A stretch of DNA of 36,561 nt from a virus. The stretch spans positions 1 to 36,561 of the IMG/VR virus record IMGVR_UViG_3300033141_003563; one strand, given 5' to 3'. The notes beneath the pieces were generated by a model that saw only the letters and a program-made list of their open reading frames with translations, did no database searches and was not told the DNA's origin. The stretch's first letter is position 1; the number at the start of each line of letters is the position of its first letter. A program made the position numbers and the translations under genes. This document shows, one piece after another, positions 25,518 to 31,912 of the stretch.

Positions 25518-26480
25518 TTATTGTTCCTTCATTTTACTTTTCAAATATTCTGCAACATTATAGTGATTATTTAGTGTGCTCAAACGTAATGCATACTCAT
25601 CATCTGCATGAATATCAGCACCATGATTCACTAAAAACTTAACAACATCTAGATGACCATTTGCCGCAGCATTGCGTAATGCCAAATTATCATATACATG
25701 AATATCCGCGCCTTGTTGGACTAAATATTTAACTACATTAAGATGTCCCTCTTCCGCACTCCAACATAATGCCAAATTATCATATGCATGAATATCAGCA
25801 CCTTGTTCTACTAAAAACTTAACAACATCCAGATGACCTTTTGCCGCAGCATTGCGTAATGCCCACTCATCATATGCATGAATATCAGCACCTTGTTCTA
25901 CTAAAAACTTAACAACATCTAGATGACCTTTTCTTGCGCTAAAACGTAATGCCAAATTATCATATGCATGAATATCAGCACCTTGTTCTACTAAAAATTT
26001 AACAACATCTAGATGACCTTTTCTTGCGCTAAAACGTAATGCGCCTTCAACATCGGCATGAATATCAGCACCCTGTTTAACCAAAAACTTAACAATATCA
26101 AGATGCCCATTTTTTGCACTAGCACGTAATGCCCACTCATCATATGCATGAATATCAGCACCATGATTCACTAAAAACTTAACAACATCTAGATGACCAT
26201 TTTCCGCAGCATTGCGTAATGCATACTCATCATATACATGAATATTTGCACCTTGTTCAACTAAAAATTTAACTACATCTAAATGACCATAATGTGCACT
26301 CACACCTACTGGGTCATCATCATCTACATGAATATCTGCACCTTGTTCAACAAGTAATTTAACTTTTTCAAGATCACCTGCTTCTGCTGCCTTAATTAAT
26401 TCATCATTTAATTTCTCTTTGTTCATTTCATGGGTTCCTCTCACTTCGTGGGTTGCACGCACTTCGTGGGTTTCACACAT
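25518..26480 (-). CDS. Ankyrin-repeat protein, about ten repeats
   Basis: This 320-aa protein is made almost wholly of ankyrin repeats. After a first diverged repeat come eight tight 30-residue units (residues 65-304) of the form GHLDVVKFLVEQGADIHAYD, and then a short cap (NVAEYLKSKMKEQ). Ankyrin repeats bind partner proteins. In phages of eukaryote-associated bacteria they may act on the animal or protist host. Units of 30 rather than 33 residues resemble those of mimivirus-type ankyrins. Residues 1-19 (MCETHEVRATHEVRGTHEM) are three in-frame copies of a dispersed 18-bp repeat placed before the ancestral start MNKEKL, as sister genes show. Translation is coupled to the upstream gene (TAATG). 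There is no signal peptide. Confidence 0.9.
   Translation of the reverse strand: MCETHEVRATHEVRGTHEMNKEKLNDELIKAAEAGDLEKVKLLVEQGADIHVDDDDPVGVSAHYGHLDVVKFLVEQGANIHVYDEYALRNAAENGHLDVVKFLVNHGADIHAYDEWALRASAKNGHLDIVKFLVKQGADIHADVEGALRFSARKGHLDVVKFLVEQGADIHAYDNLALRFSARKGHLDVVKFLVEQGADIHAYDEWALRNAAAKGHLDVVKFLVEQGADIHAYDNLALCWSAEEGHLNVVKYLVQQGADIHVYDNLALRNAAANGHLDVVKFLVNHGADIHADDEYALRLSTLNNHYNVAEYLKSKMKEQ
25569..26288 (-). repeat. Eight tandem 90-bp ankyrin-coding repeats
   Basis: The 90-bp units are nearly identical at DNA level in several neighbours, which suggests recent expansion or gene conversion. The length is a multiple of three, so copy number may vary without loss of frame. Confidence 0.9.
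26425..26478 (-). repeat. THE-type 18-bp repeat, three tandem units
   Basis: Units at 26425-26442, 26443-26460 and 26461-26478 are in frame at the N-terminus of the large ankyrin gene and encode CETHEV, RATHEV and RGTHEM. Confidence 0.9.
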
Positions 26481-26665
26481 TATTGTTCCTTTATTTTAGA
26501 TATCAAATATTTAATGACTCTATTTCTCTTTTCTATAGCAGATTGTAATGCCTCATAATTACACGTAAGAATGTCTGCACCTTGTTCAACAAGCAATTTT
26601 ACTTTTTGCAGATCGCCCGCTTCTGCTGCCTTAATTAATTCATTATTTAATTTGTCTTTGTTCAT
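26480..26665 (-). CDS. Short ankyrin-like protein
   Basis: This 61-aa protein begins like its two neighbours (MNKDKLNNELIKAAEAGDLQ), with one ankyrin repeat, KVKLLVEQGADI, and then a short second half ending in KYLISKIKEQ. The end closely matches the cap of the large ankyrin protein, so it looks like a copy that lost its inner repeats. It overlaps both neighbours (ATGA and TAATG), which implies coupled translation. A single repeat may not fold alone. Confidence 0.7.
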   Translation of the reverse strand: MNKDKLNNELIKAAEAGDLQKVKLLVEQGADILTCNYEALQSAIEKRNRVIKYLISKIKEQ

Positions 26666-27069
26666 GCTTGTTCCTTCACTTCGTGGGTTTCACACATTTC
26701 ATGGGTTTCTCTCATTTTAGCTAGTAAATATTCTGCAACATCCCAATGTTTATTTTCTATACTACAACCTAATGCCGCATCATTACGCGCATGAATGTCT
26801 GCGCCTTGTTCTACTAAATATTTAACTACATCTAAATGACCATAATGTGCACTCACACATAATGGCTCATCATCATCTGCATGAATATCAGCACCATGTT
26901 CAACTAAAAACTTAATCACGCTTAGATGGCCGTAACGGGCACCCACACATAATGCCCAATCATTCTGCGCATGAATATCCGCACCTTGTGCAATCAGTAA
27001 TTTTACTTTTTCAAGATCACCTACTTCTGCCGCTTTAATTAATTCATTATTTAATTTATCGTTGTTCAT
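26662..27069 (-). CDS. Ankyrin-repeat protein, four repeats
   Basis: This 135-aa protein starts MNNDKLNNELIKAAEVGDLE. Its repeats include LEKVKLLIAQGADIHAQND, GHLSVIKFLVEHGADIHADD and GHLDVVKYLVEQGADIHARN, plus a cap WDVAEYLLAKM. The C-terminus (RETHEMCETHEV) is formed by two units of the 18-bp dispersed repeat at 26678-26713. It is the first of three ankyrin genes in tandem, two bases after the 92-aa gene. Confidence 0.85.
   Translation of the reverse strand: MNNDKLNNELIKAAEVGDLEKVKLLIAQGADIHAQNDWALCVGARYGHLSVIKFLVEHGADIHADDDEPLCVSAHYGHLDVVKYLVEQGADIHARNDAALGCSIENKHWDVAEYLLAKMRETHEMCETHEVKEQA
26678..26713 (-). repeat. THE-type 18-bp repeat, two units
   Basis: Units at 26678-26695 and 26696-26713 encode the C-terminus of the 135-aa ankyrin protein. 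Confidence 0.9.
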
Positions 27070-27070
27070 T

Positions 27071-27349
27071 TTATTTATCCTCTAAATAGGCTTTTTGACT
27101 TAACTGAAAAAAATATACTTGTAATGTTGTAAGCGTGTTTTGAGCTTCTTTTAAATCTGATTTTCTTTCTTTTTCAGATAGACTATAAAAGTCAGTAACT
27201 ATTTGTTTCTCCCATCGTTTTACAAGCTCACTAGGAATAGTTAACGAACCATCTGAATTTTTATTACATTTTGAATGAAGATATTTTTGCCATCGCGCCC
27301 ATCTTTCATGTTCTTGTGCAGCCAATCGCATTGCTAGATTCATTGCCAT
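27071..27349 (-). CDS. Conserved phage protein of unknown function
   Basis: This 92-aa protein has an AGAGGATAAATAAG site. The pattern LAAQEHERWARWQKYLHSKC, then DGSLTIPSELVKRWEKQI, then LSEKERKSD is seen in small early proteins of many phages. The function is not established. It is charged and helical with no signal peptide. It sits between the XRE regulator and the ankyrin genes. Confidence 0.7.
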   Translation of the reverse strand: MAMNLAMRLAAQEHERWARWQKYLHSKCNKNSDGSLTIPSELVKRWEKQIVTDFYSLSEKERKSDLKEAQNTLTTLQVYFFQLSQKAYLEDK

Positions 27350-27354
27350 CTTAT

Positions 27355-27540
27355 TTATCCTCTCTTCTCCAATTTTAACAAGACCTTCTCAATTTTTTTC
27401 ATCATTAATTCACCTGGGATATAATATTCTTTTTCAATAGCACAAATCATTGACTGACTGATTTTAAGTTTTTGCGCCAATTCTTTTTGTGTCCACCCTA
27501 ATTTTTTACGTAATTTAAATATTCGTTTGTTTATGTTCAT
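27355..27540 (-). CDS. XRE-family HTH regulator
   Basis: This 61-aa protein consists of one Cro/C1-type helix-turn-helix. RIFKLRKKLGWTQKELAQKL is followed by KISQSMICAIEKEY, and a short helical tail completes it. It should bind DNA as a dimer. It lies inside the leftward operon, not at a divergent promoter, so it may act as a delayed repressor of its own operon or of late genes. Site: AGAGGA. Confidence 0.85.
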   Translation of the reverse strand: MNINKRIFKLRKKLGWTQKELAQKLKISQSMICAIEKEYYIPGELMMKKIEKVLLKLEKRG

Positions 27541-27554
27541 GGTAGTATTTCCTC

Positions 27555-28115
27555 TTATTTAATGATTAAACTTGGCTGACCATATTTTAATTCCACGCCC
27601 TCAACAGTTTTACCGTCTCTTATGTCTCTAAAAATTGCGATCTTATCAATCTTCGGCTCTTGCGGAATTAAATAACCAATATCTAATTTATCTGCATCTA
27701 CAACAGATATAGACGCTGCAGGTTTTCGAAGCGATACTGTAAATAAATCTGTCTTTTTTGATTTGATATTAGCCGCACGCATTAAATCTTTTAATCTATC
27801 TTTTAATAGATTTGCTTGTCGCTCAAAAGATTTCCGGCGCTTTGATAATCTATCAGCCTCTTCCTTGCAAAGATCAGCTTTATTTTGCAAGTCTTTGATA
27901 ACGTACAAAGTCTTGTTAAACTTATCATCTGTTAGTGATATTAACTCATCAAATAATTGCATTTGCTCTTCATTAATTTCACCTTCTGCTTCTTCAAGCT
28001 GATTGATAAGATTTAACCAGTCCGCCGTTAATTCATAGAGTGTTGCTTTTTTCTCTTGCATTTCATGGGTTTCACACACTTCGTGGGTTGCACGCATTTC
28101 ATGAGTTTCACACAT
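27555..28115 (-). CDS. Gp157-family phage protein with N-terminal THE-type extension
   Basis: This 186-aa protein from residue 20 on matches the Sipho_Gp157 family: LYELTADWLNLINQLEEAEG, a long coiled coil (VIKDLQNKADLCKEEADRLS, then KRRKSFERQANLLKDRL) and a C-terminal FTVSLRKPAASI with YLIPQEPKIDK. Gp157 proteins are commonly encoded beside SSB and ERF or RecT genes, and have been linked to phage resistance in Streptococcus. Residues 1-19 come from three 18-bp units inserted between a good ribosome site (GAGGATTAAAAA) and the probable original start. ERF is the next gene upstream. Confidence 0.85.
   Translation of the reverse strand: MCETHEMRATHEVCETHEMQEKKATLYELTADWLNLINQLEEAEGEINEEQMQLFDELISLTDDKFNKTLYVIKDLQNKADLCKEEADRLSKRRKSFERQANLLKDRLKDLMRAANIKSKKTDLFTVSLRKPAASISVVDADKLDIGYLIPQEPKIDKIAIFRDIRDGKTVEGVELKYGQPSLIIK
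28060..28113 (-). repeat. THE-type 18-bp repeat, three units
   Basis: Units at 28060-28077, 28078-28095 and 28096-28113 are in frame at the N-terminus of the Gp157-like gene (CETHEM, RATHEV, CETHEM). Confidence 0.9.
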
Positions 28116-28138
28116 TTTTTAATCCTCTACTTTATTTT

Positions 28139-28894
28139 TTAAAAAGGTTCGTCCCCGTTTGAATCTGGAAACAAACGATCACTATTATTTAATAGTTGCT
28201 GTAATTTAGAACGCAATGGCTCTTTTAATTTATTGCTGTCGAGCCATTTCTTAATAGAATTAGGATTACTCTTGCAAACTTGTGCATAAGTTTTACCAGC
28301 ATTAATGCCTGTTTTATAAACATTCTGACCAAATTTAATTAACTCCTCATCTGTTAGCTTTTTAATTTGGCCATCAAAATTTGTTTTAAGTGCAGATTTT
28401 TGAGGGGTGAAGTTTTGTTTAACTGTAAAATTATTACCCGATTGTTTTTGGTAATTATCTGGGTCATCTTCATCTGTCGGAATATTAAAAAACTTTTGGA
28501 AGAAGTAACGTTCAGAATAAGTAAGCGCTGCACCTAATGCTTGTGAAGGATTAGTGCCTGTTCCTACAATCATCCATGGAATAGTAAGGGAGTCTTCTAT
28601 TGGGTTATTGGCTTCTGTGTTGATCCATACATATTCGACTAAAGCCTCGACTAAATATTCCGTATGTTGTCCACGATCAGTCGTGACCATGTGTGTTGTA
28701 ACTTTAATGTCAGATGCTCGTTTCGGGATGGCTAAAATTTTCAACTCATCCATTTTTTGTTTGATGAATTTTAAAATCTGCGCACCTGATGCGTACGTAA
28801 ATTTATACCCTTGCGCATCTGCTACATAAAAGTCTGGCAAATGTTCACGTAATATTTGTAATTTTTGATAAATGTTTAGTTTTTTTGTTTCCAT
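28139..28894 (-). CDS. erf: ERF-family single-strand annealing protein
   Basis: This 251-aa protein has an ERF-superfamily N-terminal domain. IYQKLQILREHLPDFYV starts it, YASGAQILKFIKQKMDE follows, and the hallmark QALGAALTYSERYFFQKFF with TDEDDPD closes the core at about residue 147. The C-terminal part has a Q/N-rich linker, a small helical domain (YKTGINAGKTYAQVCKSNP) and an acidic tip (SNGDEPF) that may bind SSB. ERF proteins anneal complementary strands, circularise linear phage DNA and promote recombination. It is part of a recombination set with Gp157 and the SSB at 32475-32906. Confidence 0.9.
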   Translation of the reverse strand: METKKLNIYQKLQILREHLPDFYVADAQGYKFTYASGAQILKFIKQKMDELKILAIPKRASDIKVTTHMVTTDRGQHTEYLVEALVEYVWINTEANNPIEDSLTIPWMIVGTGTNPSQALGAALTYSERYFFQKFFNIPTDEDDPDNYQKQSGNNFTVKQNFTPQKSALKTNFDGQIKKLTDEELIKFGQNVYKTGINAGKTYAQVCKSNPNSIKKWLDSNKLKEPLRSKLQQLLNNSDRLFPDSNGDEPF

Positions 28895-28897
28895 TAT

Positions 28898-29071
28898 TTA
28901 ACCTCTTTGTTTTTTTGCTGGATAATTTGGATACCAGTATTTGATTTGTGCTATATTGTTATCATATTTTTGTCGACACACTTGGCAAAATTGATAATCC
29001 TGTGATGTTGTATCTACTCCGCAAAGCGGGCAGATTTCCAGATTTATCAATTTATCTTTAAGTCTGCTCAT
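28898..29071 (-). CDS. Small zinc-ribbon protein
   Basis: This is a 57-aa protein from the ATG at 29071 (GAGGA site), overlapping the upstream stop by 14 bases; an upstream ATG at 29086 is less well placed. Two CxxC pairs, CPLC and CQVC, spaced 17 residues apart suggest a zinc ribbon. The C-terminus is basic (PAKKQRG). The partner and role are unknown. Confidence 0.65.
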   Translation of the reverse strand: MSRLKDKLINLEICPLCGVDTTSQDYQFCQVCRQKYDNNIAQIKYWYPNYPAKKQRG

Positions 29072-29267
29072 TTTTCTTTTCCTCATCTAATTTATTGAAA
29101 TATTCAACAGCTTGTTGTTCTGCCCACAAATCGTACTCATAATCAGGATCCTTGGTTTCTTTAAAATCGTCGCATCCGTCCTCCCACATTTCGGCAAACT
29201 CTCTGCTATATGACCTTTCTGCTGGCTCTGGGGTGCATAATCGGCCTTCAAATATTCCATCAAACAT
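29058..29267 (-). CDS. Small acidic hypothetical protein
   Basis: This 69-aa protein is strongly acidic and aromatic (FAEMWEDGCDDFKETKDPDY, then EQQAVEYFNKLDEE). No family was recognised. The acidic surface could suggest a protein or DNA mimic, but nothing further supports that. It overlaps the zinc-ribbon gene. Confidence 0.55.
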   Translation of the reverse strand: MFDGIFEGRLCTPEPAERSYSREFAEMWEDGCDDFKETKDPDYEYDLWAEQQAVEYFNKLDEEKKNEQT

Positions 29268-29280
29268 TGTTAGTTCCCCC

Positions 29281-29439
29281 TTATTTAATTCGTTCTAGAT
29301 ATTGCAGTCGTTTTTCTTGTGCCTGATCGAAAGAAAAAGGCATGCGCGAGCGTTGTGTTCTTGATCCACCTATGGTGAATGGAACGCTCGCACATGCAGA
29401 GGGTTTTTTCTTTTTACTTTTGATCATGAGCTTAGTCAT
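29281..29439 (-). CDS. Small basic phage protein
   Basis: This 52-aa frame (MTKLMIKSKKKKPSACASVP, then FTIGGSRTQRSRMPFSFDQ and AQEKRLQYLERIK) overlaps the upstream gene by eight bases. The end pattern MPFxFDQxQxKRLQYLE is recalled from other small phage proteins. It contains an internal inverted repeat (29341-29396). Function is unknown. Confidence 0.55.
   Translation of the reverse strand: MTKLMIKSKKKKPSACASVPFTIGGSRTQRSRMPFSFDQAQEKRLQYLERIK
29341..29396. repeat. Imperfect inverted repeat within a small gene
   Basis: CATGCGCGAGCGTT (29341-29354) pairs with AACGCTCGCACATG (29383-29396) with one G-U position, and CACC-TAT-GGTG lies in the loop. It could form a strong hairpin in mRNA. Confidence 0.6.
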
Positions 29440-29632
29440 CTCGTCTTTTTAAAAGTTGGTCGAGTAAATTATTATTAATGCGTCTATTTTTATCGCACTG
29501 CTTGGCTAACACTTCAGTTGCATCCATAAGCTTGCTTAAGTTATTAGCCAGTCGTTCGAAGTCTTTGATGATAGTCGTATTTAATTCTTCGATCACCTCA
29601 TCGGGACAAATTTCCAATCGTAAATCTTTCAT
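29432..29632 (-). CDS. Small helical hypothetical protein
   Basis: This 66-aa protein is mostly one long helix (EELNTTIIKDFERLANNLSK, then LMDATEVLAKQCDKNRRIN) with a short basic end (KRRDD). A dimeric coiled coil is likely. It is coupled by ATGA to the small membrane gene upstream. Function is unknown. Confidence 0.55.
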   Translation of the reverse strand: MKDLRLEICPDEVIEELNTTIIKDFERLANNLSKLMDATEVLAKQCDKNRRINNNLLDQLLKRRDD

Positions 29633-29748
29633 TTATAATCTCTCATAAAGTTTTTAGTGGGTTTTTTAATTCTTTTTGAACAGCGAGCAACCAGTGCGCC
29701 TGCTGCTAGGCATAAAACTAAGATGAGTTGTGATATAATAATGTTCAT
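29629..29748 (-). CDS. Very small single-TM protein
   Basis: This 39-aa frame has an AGGAG site five bases from the ATG. It consists of a TM helix (MNIIISQLILVLCLAAGALV) and a basic tail (RCSKRIKKPTKNF). It overlaps the next gene by four bases. Size and coupling support a real gene; function is unknown. Confidence 0.55.
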   Translation of the reverse strand: MNIIISQLILVLCLAAGALVARCSKRIKKPTKNFMRDYK

Positions 29749-29761
29749 AATTTCTCCTTAT

Positions 29762-29980
29762 TTAAACTGTCACGCCATCCGGATATTTAGTAGCTCGAGG
29801 TTTGTAATTATTGGATGCTTTTTTCCCGCATTTGTCACACTTCATATTAGGGATAACTTGTTGATGAAAATATGAATCGTCATATCCTTCTTCTTCTCCG
29901 GTCAAATAGTGACAATGTTCGCATTCATATATTGCATAAAAATCTCTTCTGCTTTGCCGAGTGATCTTTTTAATATGCAT
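29762..29980 (-). CDS. Small zinc-finger-like protein
   Basis: This 72-aa protein has an AGGAG site. YECEHCHYLTG and MKCDKCGKKAS supply two CxxC pairs, typical of zinc-ribbon phage proteins that begin MHIKKI...RRDFYAIYEC. It may bind nucleic acid. It starts one base inside the upstream stop (TAATG). Confidence 0.7.
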   Translation of the reverse strand: MHIKKITRQSRRDFYAIYECEHCHYLTGEEEGYDDSYFHQQVIPNMKCDKCGKKASNNYKPRATKYPDGVTV

Positions 29981-30147
29981 TAGTCTTTCTCCTGTAATTT
30001 TTTAACTTGTTGTTTAAGCCAGCTCATGGATTTTCCGAGTCCAAAATATGCGTTGACGTGATAGTCATCGAGATATTTTTCTGCCTCGCTGGGTAGGAGT
30101 CCTTGAGCTACCCAGGTTTCCACCTGTTGACGATAATTTATTAACAT
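29980..30147 (-). CDS. Small hypothetical protein
   Basis: This 55-aa frame (MLINYRQQVETWVAQGLLPS, then EAEKYLDDYHVNAYFGLGKS and MSWLKQQVKKLQEKD) overlaps both neighbours by a few bases, in the style of this operon. It appears helical with an SMSWLKQQVKKL tail. No family was recognised. Confidence 0.55.
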   Translation of the reverse strand: MLINYRQQVETWVAQGLLPSEAEKYLDDYHVNAYFGLGKSMSWLKQQVKKLQEKD

Positions 30148-30302
30148 GATTTAGCATCCAGCATTTCATGGGTTTCACGCCATTTAAAATTAACACCTTC
30201 TCTTACCAGTTCTGCCAAATCACTTAATTCTTTCGGTGTAATTCGGTCACTCAATTCAATATTAAATACCTTATACTTCGGCCAGTTGAGTATAATTTTC
30301 AT
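30141..30302 (-). CDS. First gene of the leftward accessory operon
   Basis: This 53-aa frame (MKIILNWPKYKVFNIELSDR, then ITPKELSDLAELVREGVNFK) has an AGAGGG site. It lies about 35 bases after a perfect promoter -10. Near its end WRETHEMLDAKSC contains one 18-bp THE-type unit (30163-30180). Function is unknown. Confidence 0.6.
   Translation of the reverse strand: MKIILNWPKYKVFNIELSDRITPKELSDLAELVREGVNFKWRETHEMLDAKSC
30163..30180 (-). repeat. THE-type 18-bp repeat, one unit
   Basis: The unit is in frame near the C-terminus of the 53-aa protein and encodes RETHEM. Confidence 0.85.
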
Positions 30303-30331
30303 TTGATAACCCTCTTTTTATTTAGTTATAT

Positions 30332-30347
30332 GTTGATTATAATTAGT
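30332..30347. promoter_or_regulatory. Operator-like site O2
   Basis: GTTGATTATAATTAGT is one base from the palindrome at 30371-30386 outside the central mismatch pair. It covers the -10 of the leftward promoter, so a bound repressor would block it. Confidence 0.7.
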
Positions 30348-30364
30348 TATTAGATGTTTGTCAA
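30336..30364 (-). promoter_or_regulatory. Leftward early promoter, perfect consensus
   Basis: On the minus strand TTGACA (30364-30359) and TATAAT (30341-30336) are separated by 17 bp. It should drive the operon from 30302 down to 23755. Confidence 0.9.
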
Positions 30365-30370
30365 CAAAAA

Positions 30371-30386
30371 GTTGATTATAATTAAC
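30371..30386. promoter_or_regulatory. Operator-like site O1
   Basis: GTTGATTATAATTAAC is palindromic except for one inner pair. It overlaps the -35 of the rightward promoter and lies 39 bp from O2. The likely binder is the ribbon-helix-helix protein encoded at 30439-30726 (inference). Confidence 0.7.
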
Positions 30387-30400
30387 TACTATTATATAAT
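30372..30400 (+). promoter_or_regulatory. Rightward promoter of the regulator operon
   Basis: TTGATT (30372-30377), 17 bp, TATAAT (30395-30400). Transcription should start near 30407, ahead of an AAGAGGAGA ribosome site and the ATG at 30439. Confidence 0.85.
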
Positions 30401-30438
30401 GAGTTTGTATTTAAGAATTAACAAGAGGAGATAATTAA

Positions 30439-30726
30439 ATGGCAGGTGGTCACATGATAAGATTAAGTGCTGAAGCGTGGGAGAACTTAAAGATTTTGCG
30501 AGATGACTATCAGAAGCGGATAGGTTTATCGAGGTTAGCGGTCTCGCAATATTTAGATTTTTTAATTAATCAGGCTTGGGATAAATATTTTTTTGAGAAT
30601 AGGCGTTCACCGTTACAAGAATCAGATACTTTAGATGAGGAAAGTGCGTGCAGCCCACGAAGTGCGTGCAACCCACGAAGTGCGTGCAACCCACGAAGTG
30701 AGGATAGTTCTACATGCGATGTTTGA
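30439..30726 (+). CDS. Probable ribbon-helix-helix regulator with repeat tail
   Basis: In this 95-aa protein, residues 5-50 (HMIRLSAEAWENLKILRDDY, then GLSRLAVSQYLDFLINQAW) have the strand-helix-helix look of RHH DNA-binding proteins. It lies at a divergent promoter with two palindromic operators, so autoregulation and control of the leftward operon is the simplest model. Residues of about 70-87 are three copies of SACxPR made by three 18-bp units in another frame than in the leftward genes. The tail is probably unstructured. Site: AGAGGAGA. Confidence 0.65.
   Translation: MAGGHMIRLSAEAWENLKILRDDYQKRIGLSRLAVSQYLDFLINQAWDKYFFENRRSPLQESDTLDEESACSPRSACNPRSACNPRSEDSSTCDV
30646..30699 (+). repeat. 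THE-type 18-bp repeat, three units, plus strand
   Basis: Units at 30646-30663, 30664-30681 and 30682-30699 run in the sense direction of the regulator gene but in a frame encoding ACxPRS instead of RATHEV. Confidence 0.9.
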
Positions 30727-31547
30727 AGTCCTGTTTAAAGCAAGAAGGGAGTAGGTCAAGTGTAAAGCCTTTGCAGCGAGGGATAAGTTTTGCTGCCGAG
30801 GAAATAAGGCAGAAGGAGGCGGCTGACAGGGCGAAAGAGGATTATATACGTAATTATTACGATCCGATTATTTTGCGTATTCTGAGGCGTCATAATTTGT
30901 TTAGGTGGCATTCTGGAAGGATTCGGGAGCAGATTGCGGGATTTATTTTAAGGAATATACGTAAGAAGATCAGGTATGATTTGTTTAGGAGGGTTTCGGT
31001 GTATCGGTTGGGCAGTGGTTCGCTGGCCGACCAAATAGCGCTTGACATACAATTGATTTATGCGAAGAATTCTTTTAGAGCCTTTGTGAATAAGCTTTAT
31101 ACAGAGGAAGGTTACAGACCACTTTTTATTAAACGGAAGGTTAAAATGGAGACGGATAAAAGCCGAGTGAATAGGCATCCTTTATGTTGTACAGGGATTG
31201 GGACGGCGTTGATTGCGACGGGTGGATTTGCGGTAGCGTTTGACCTTGGGCGCGCGGTGAATGTATTGGCATTAAATTTAAAGGGAATAAGTTCAAACAG
31301 TTTGACGATGAGCGTTTGGATATTTGCGGTATTTTGTGCGGCCTTGGGGGCATATTATTTAGCGACGGCTAGAAGTGAGCAACGTTTATTATTAGCCGAG
31401 CAAGGTTTTTTTAGTCAGCGGCTCTCGCCGTCATCTGAGAGGACGTCTGGAGATTCTTTTGCGTCTGATGATTCAAGGTTTTCTGGAGATCATTCAGAGG
31501 ATTCATTAGTGACGGTAAGTTTAGGTTCTCAGGATAAGTGGAGGTAA
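30714..31547 (+). CDS. Two-TM membrane protein of unknown function
   Basis: This 277-aa protein overlaps the regulator gene by 13 bases, with GAGG ten bases upstream. Residues 1-150 are soluble, basic and helical (FRWHSGRIREQIAGFILRNI). Two hydrophobic segments follow near residues 160-182 (TGIGTALIATGGFAVAF) and 203-220 (WIFAVFCAALGAYYLAT). The tail is rich in S, D and E (SSERTSGDSFASDDSRFSGD). It has no family match I recognise. Placed in a short operon under the divergent promoter, it could be a superinfection-exclusion or host-interaction protein. Coding uses more GC than its neighbours, which hints at transfer. Confidence 0.6.
   Translation: MRCLKSCLKQEGSRSSVKPLQRGISFAAEEIRQKEAADRAKEDYIRNYYDPIILRILRRHNLFRWHSGRIREQIAGFILRNIRKKIRYDLFRRVSVYRLGSGSLADQIALDIQLIYAKNSFRAFVNKLYTEEGYRPLFIKRKVKMETDKSRVNRHPLCCTGIGTALIATGGFAVAFDLGRAVNVLALNLKGISSNSLTMSVWIFAVFCAALGAYYLATARSEQRLLLAEQGFFSQRLSPSSERTSGDSFASDDSRFSGDHSEDSLVTVSLGSQDKWR
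31505..31525. repeat. 21-bp direct repeat, copy 1
   Basis: ATTAGTGACGGTAAGTTTAG plus one G lies near the 3' end of the membrane-protein gene. It matches 31861-31881 at 20 of 21 positions. Confidence 0.85.
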
Positions 31548-31548
31548 C

Positions 31549-31875
31549 ATGTTTAAATTCTTAAGAAGAATTGCAGAGTTAGAAGAGAGAGTCAAAGAAT
31601 TAGAAGGCCCTTGTGGTGAGTATATCTATTACCCTGTTTCTAATTTTATGAAGATTGATAATGTGAGTATTGTTCCTTTTTATAAACATCAGATAATGAG
31701 TACTCATGATGATTACCTTCAGATAAGATTTTACGACATGATTGAGGGGATATGGGTTAAAAATAAAGATGTTATATTTTATAGTGATCTTAAAAAGGCT
31801 ATTTTAGAAGCTGCACGTAAGAAGATTATTAATAGATTAAATAAAGAGAAAGGAAAAGGAATTAGTGACGGTTAG
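31549..31875 (+). CDS. Coiled-coil hypothetical protein
   Basis: This 108-aa protein has a GGAGG site. It starts with a leucine-zipper-like helix (FKFLRRIAELEERVKELEG), then a beta-rich centre and a basic helical end (AARKKIINRLNKEKGKG). The last codons and stop come from the second 21-bp repeat, which suggests the gene was inserted or remodelled by recombination at that repeat. Function is unknown. Confidence 0.65.
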   Translation: MFKFLRRIAELEERVKELEGPCGEYIYYPVSNFMKIDNVSIVPFYKHQIMSTHDDYLQIRFYDMIEGIWVKNKDVIFYSDLKKAILEAARKKIINRLNKEKGKGISDG

Positions 31876-31881
31876 TTTAGG
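31861..31881. repeat. 21-bp direct repeat, copy 2
   Basis: This copy supplies the last codons (ISDG) and stop of the 108-aa gene. It lies 356 bp from copy 1. Confidence 0.85.
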
Positions 31882-31883
31882 AA

Positions 31884-31912
31884 TTGAGATTAAGTAGTAA
31901 AAAGATTAGAAT
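31884..31912 (+). promoter_or_regulatory. Promoter of the structured RNA candidate
   Basis: TTGAGA (31884-31889), 17 bp, TAGAAT (31907-31912): one mismatch in each hexamer. The predicted start is at about 31919-31921, immediately before the first stem of the GC-rich segment. Confidence 0.75.

Noticed and set aside
25569-26288. Regularly spaced repeats that could suggest a CRISPR array
   Set aside because: The 90-bp units are contiguous, have no spacers and encode ankyrin repeats in frame.
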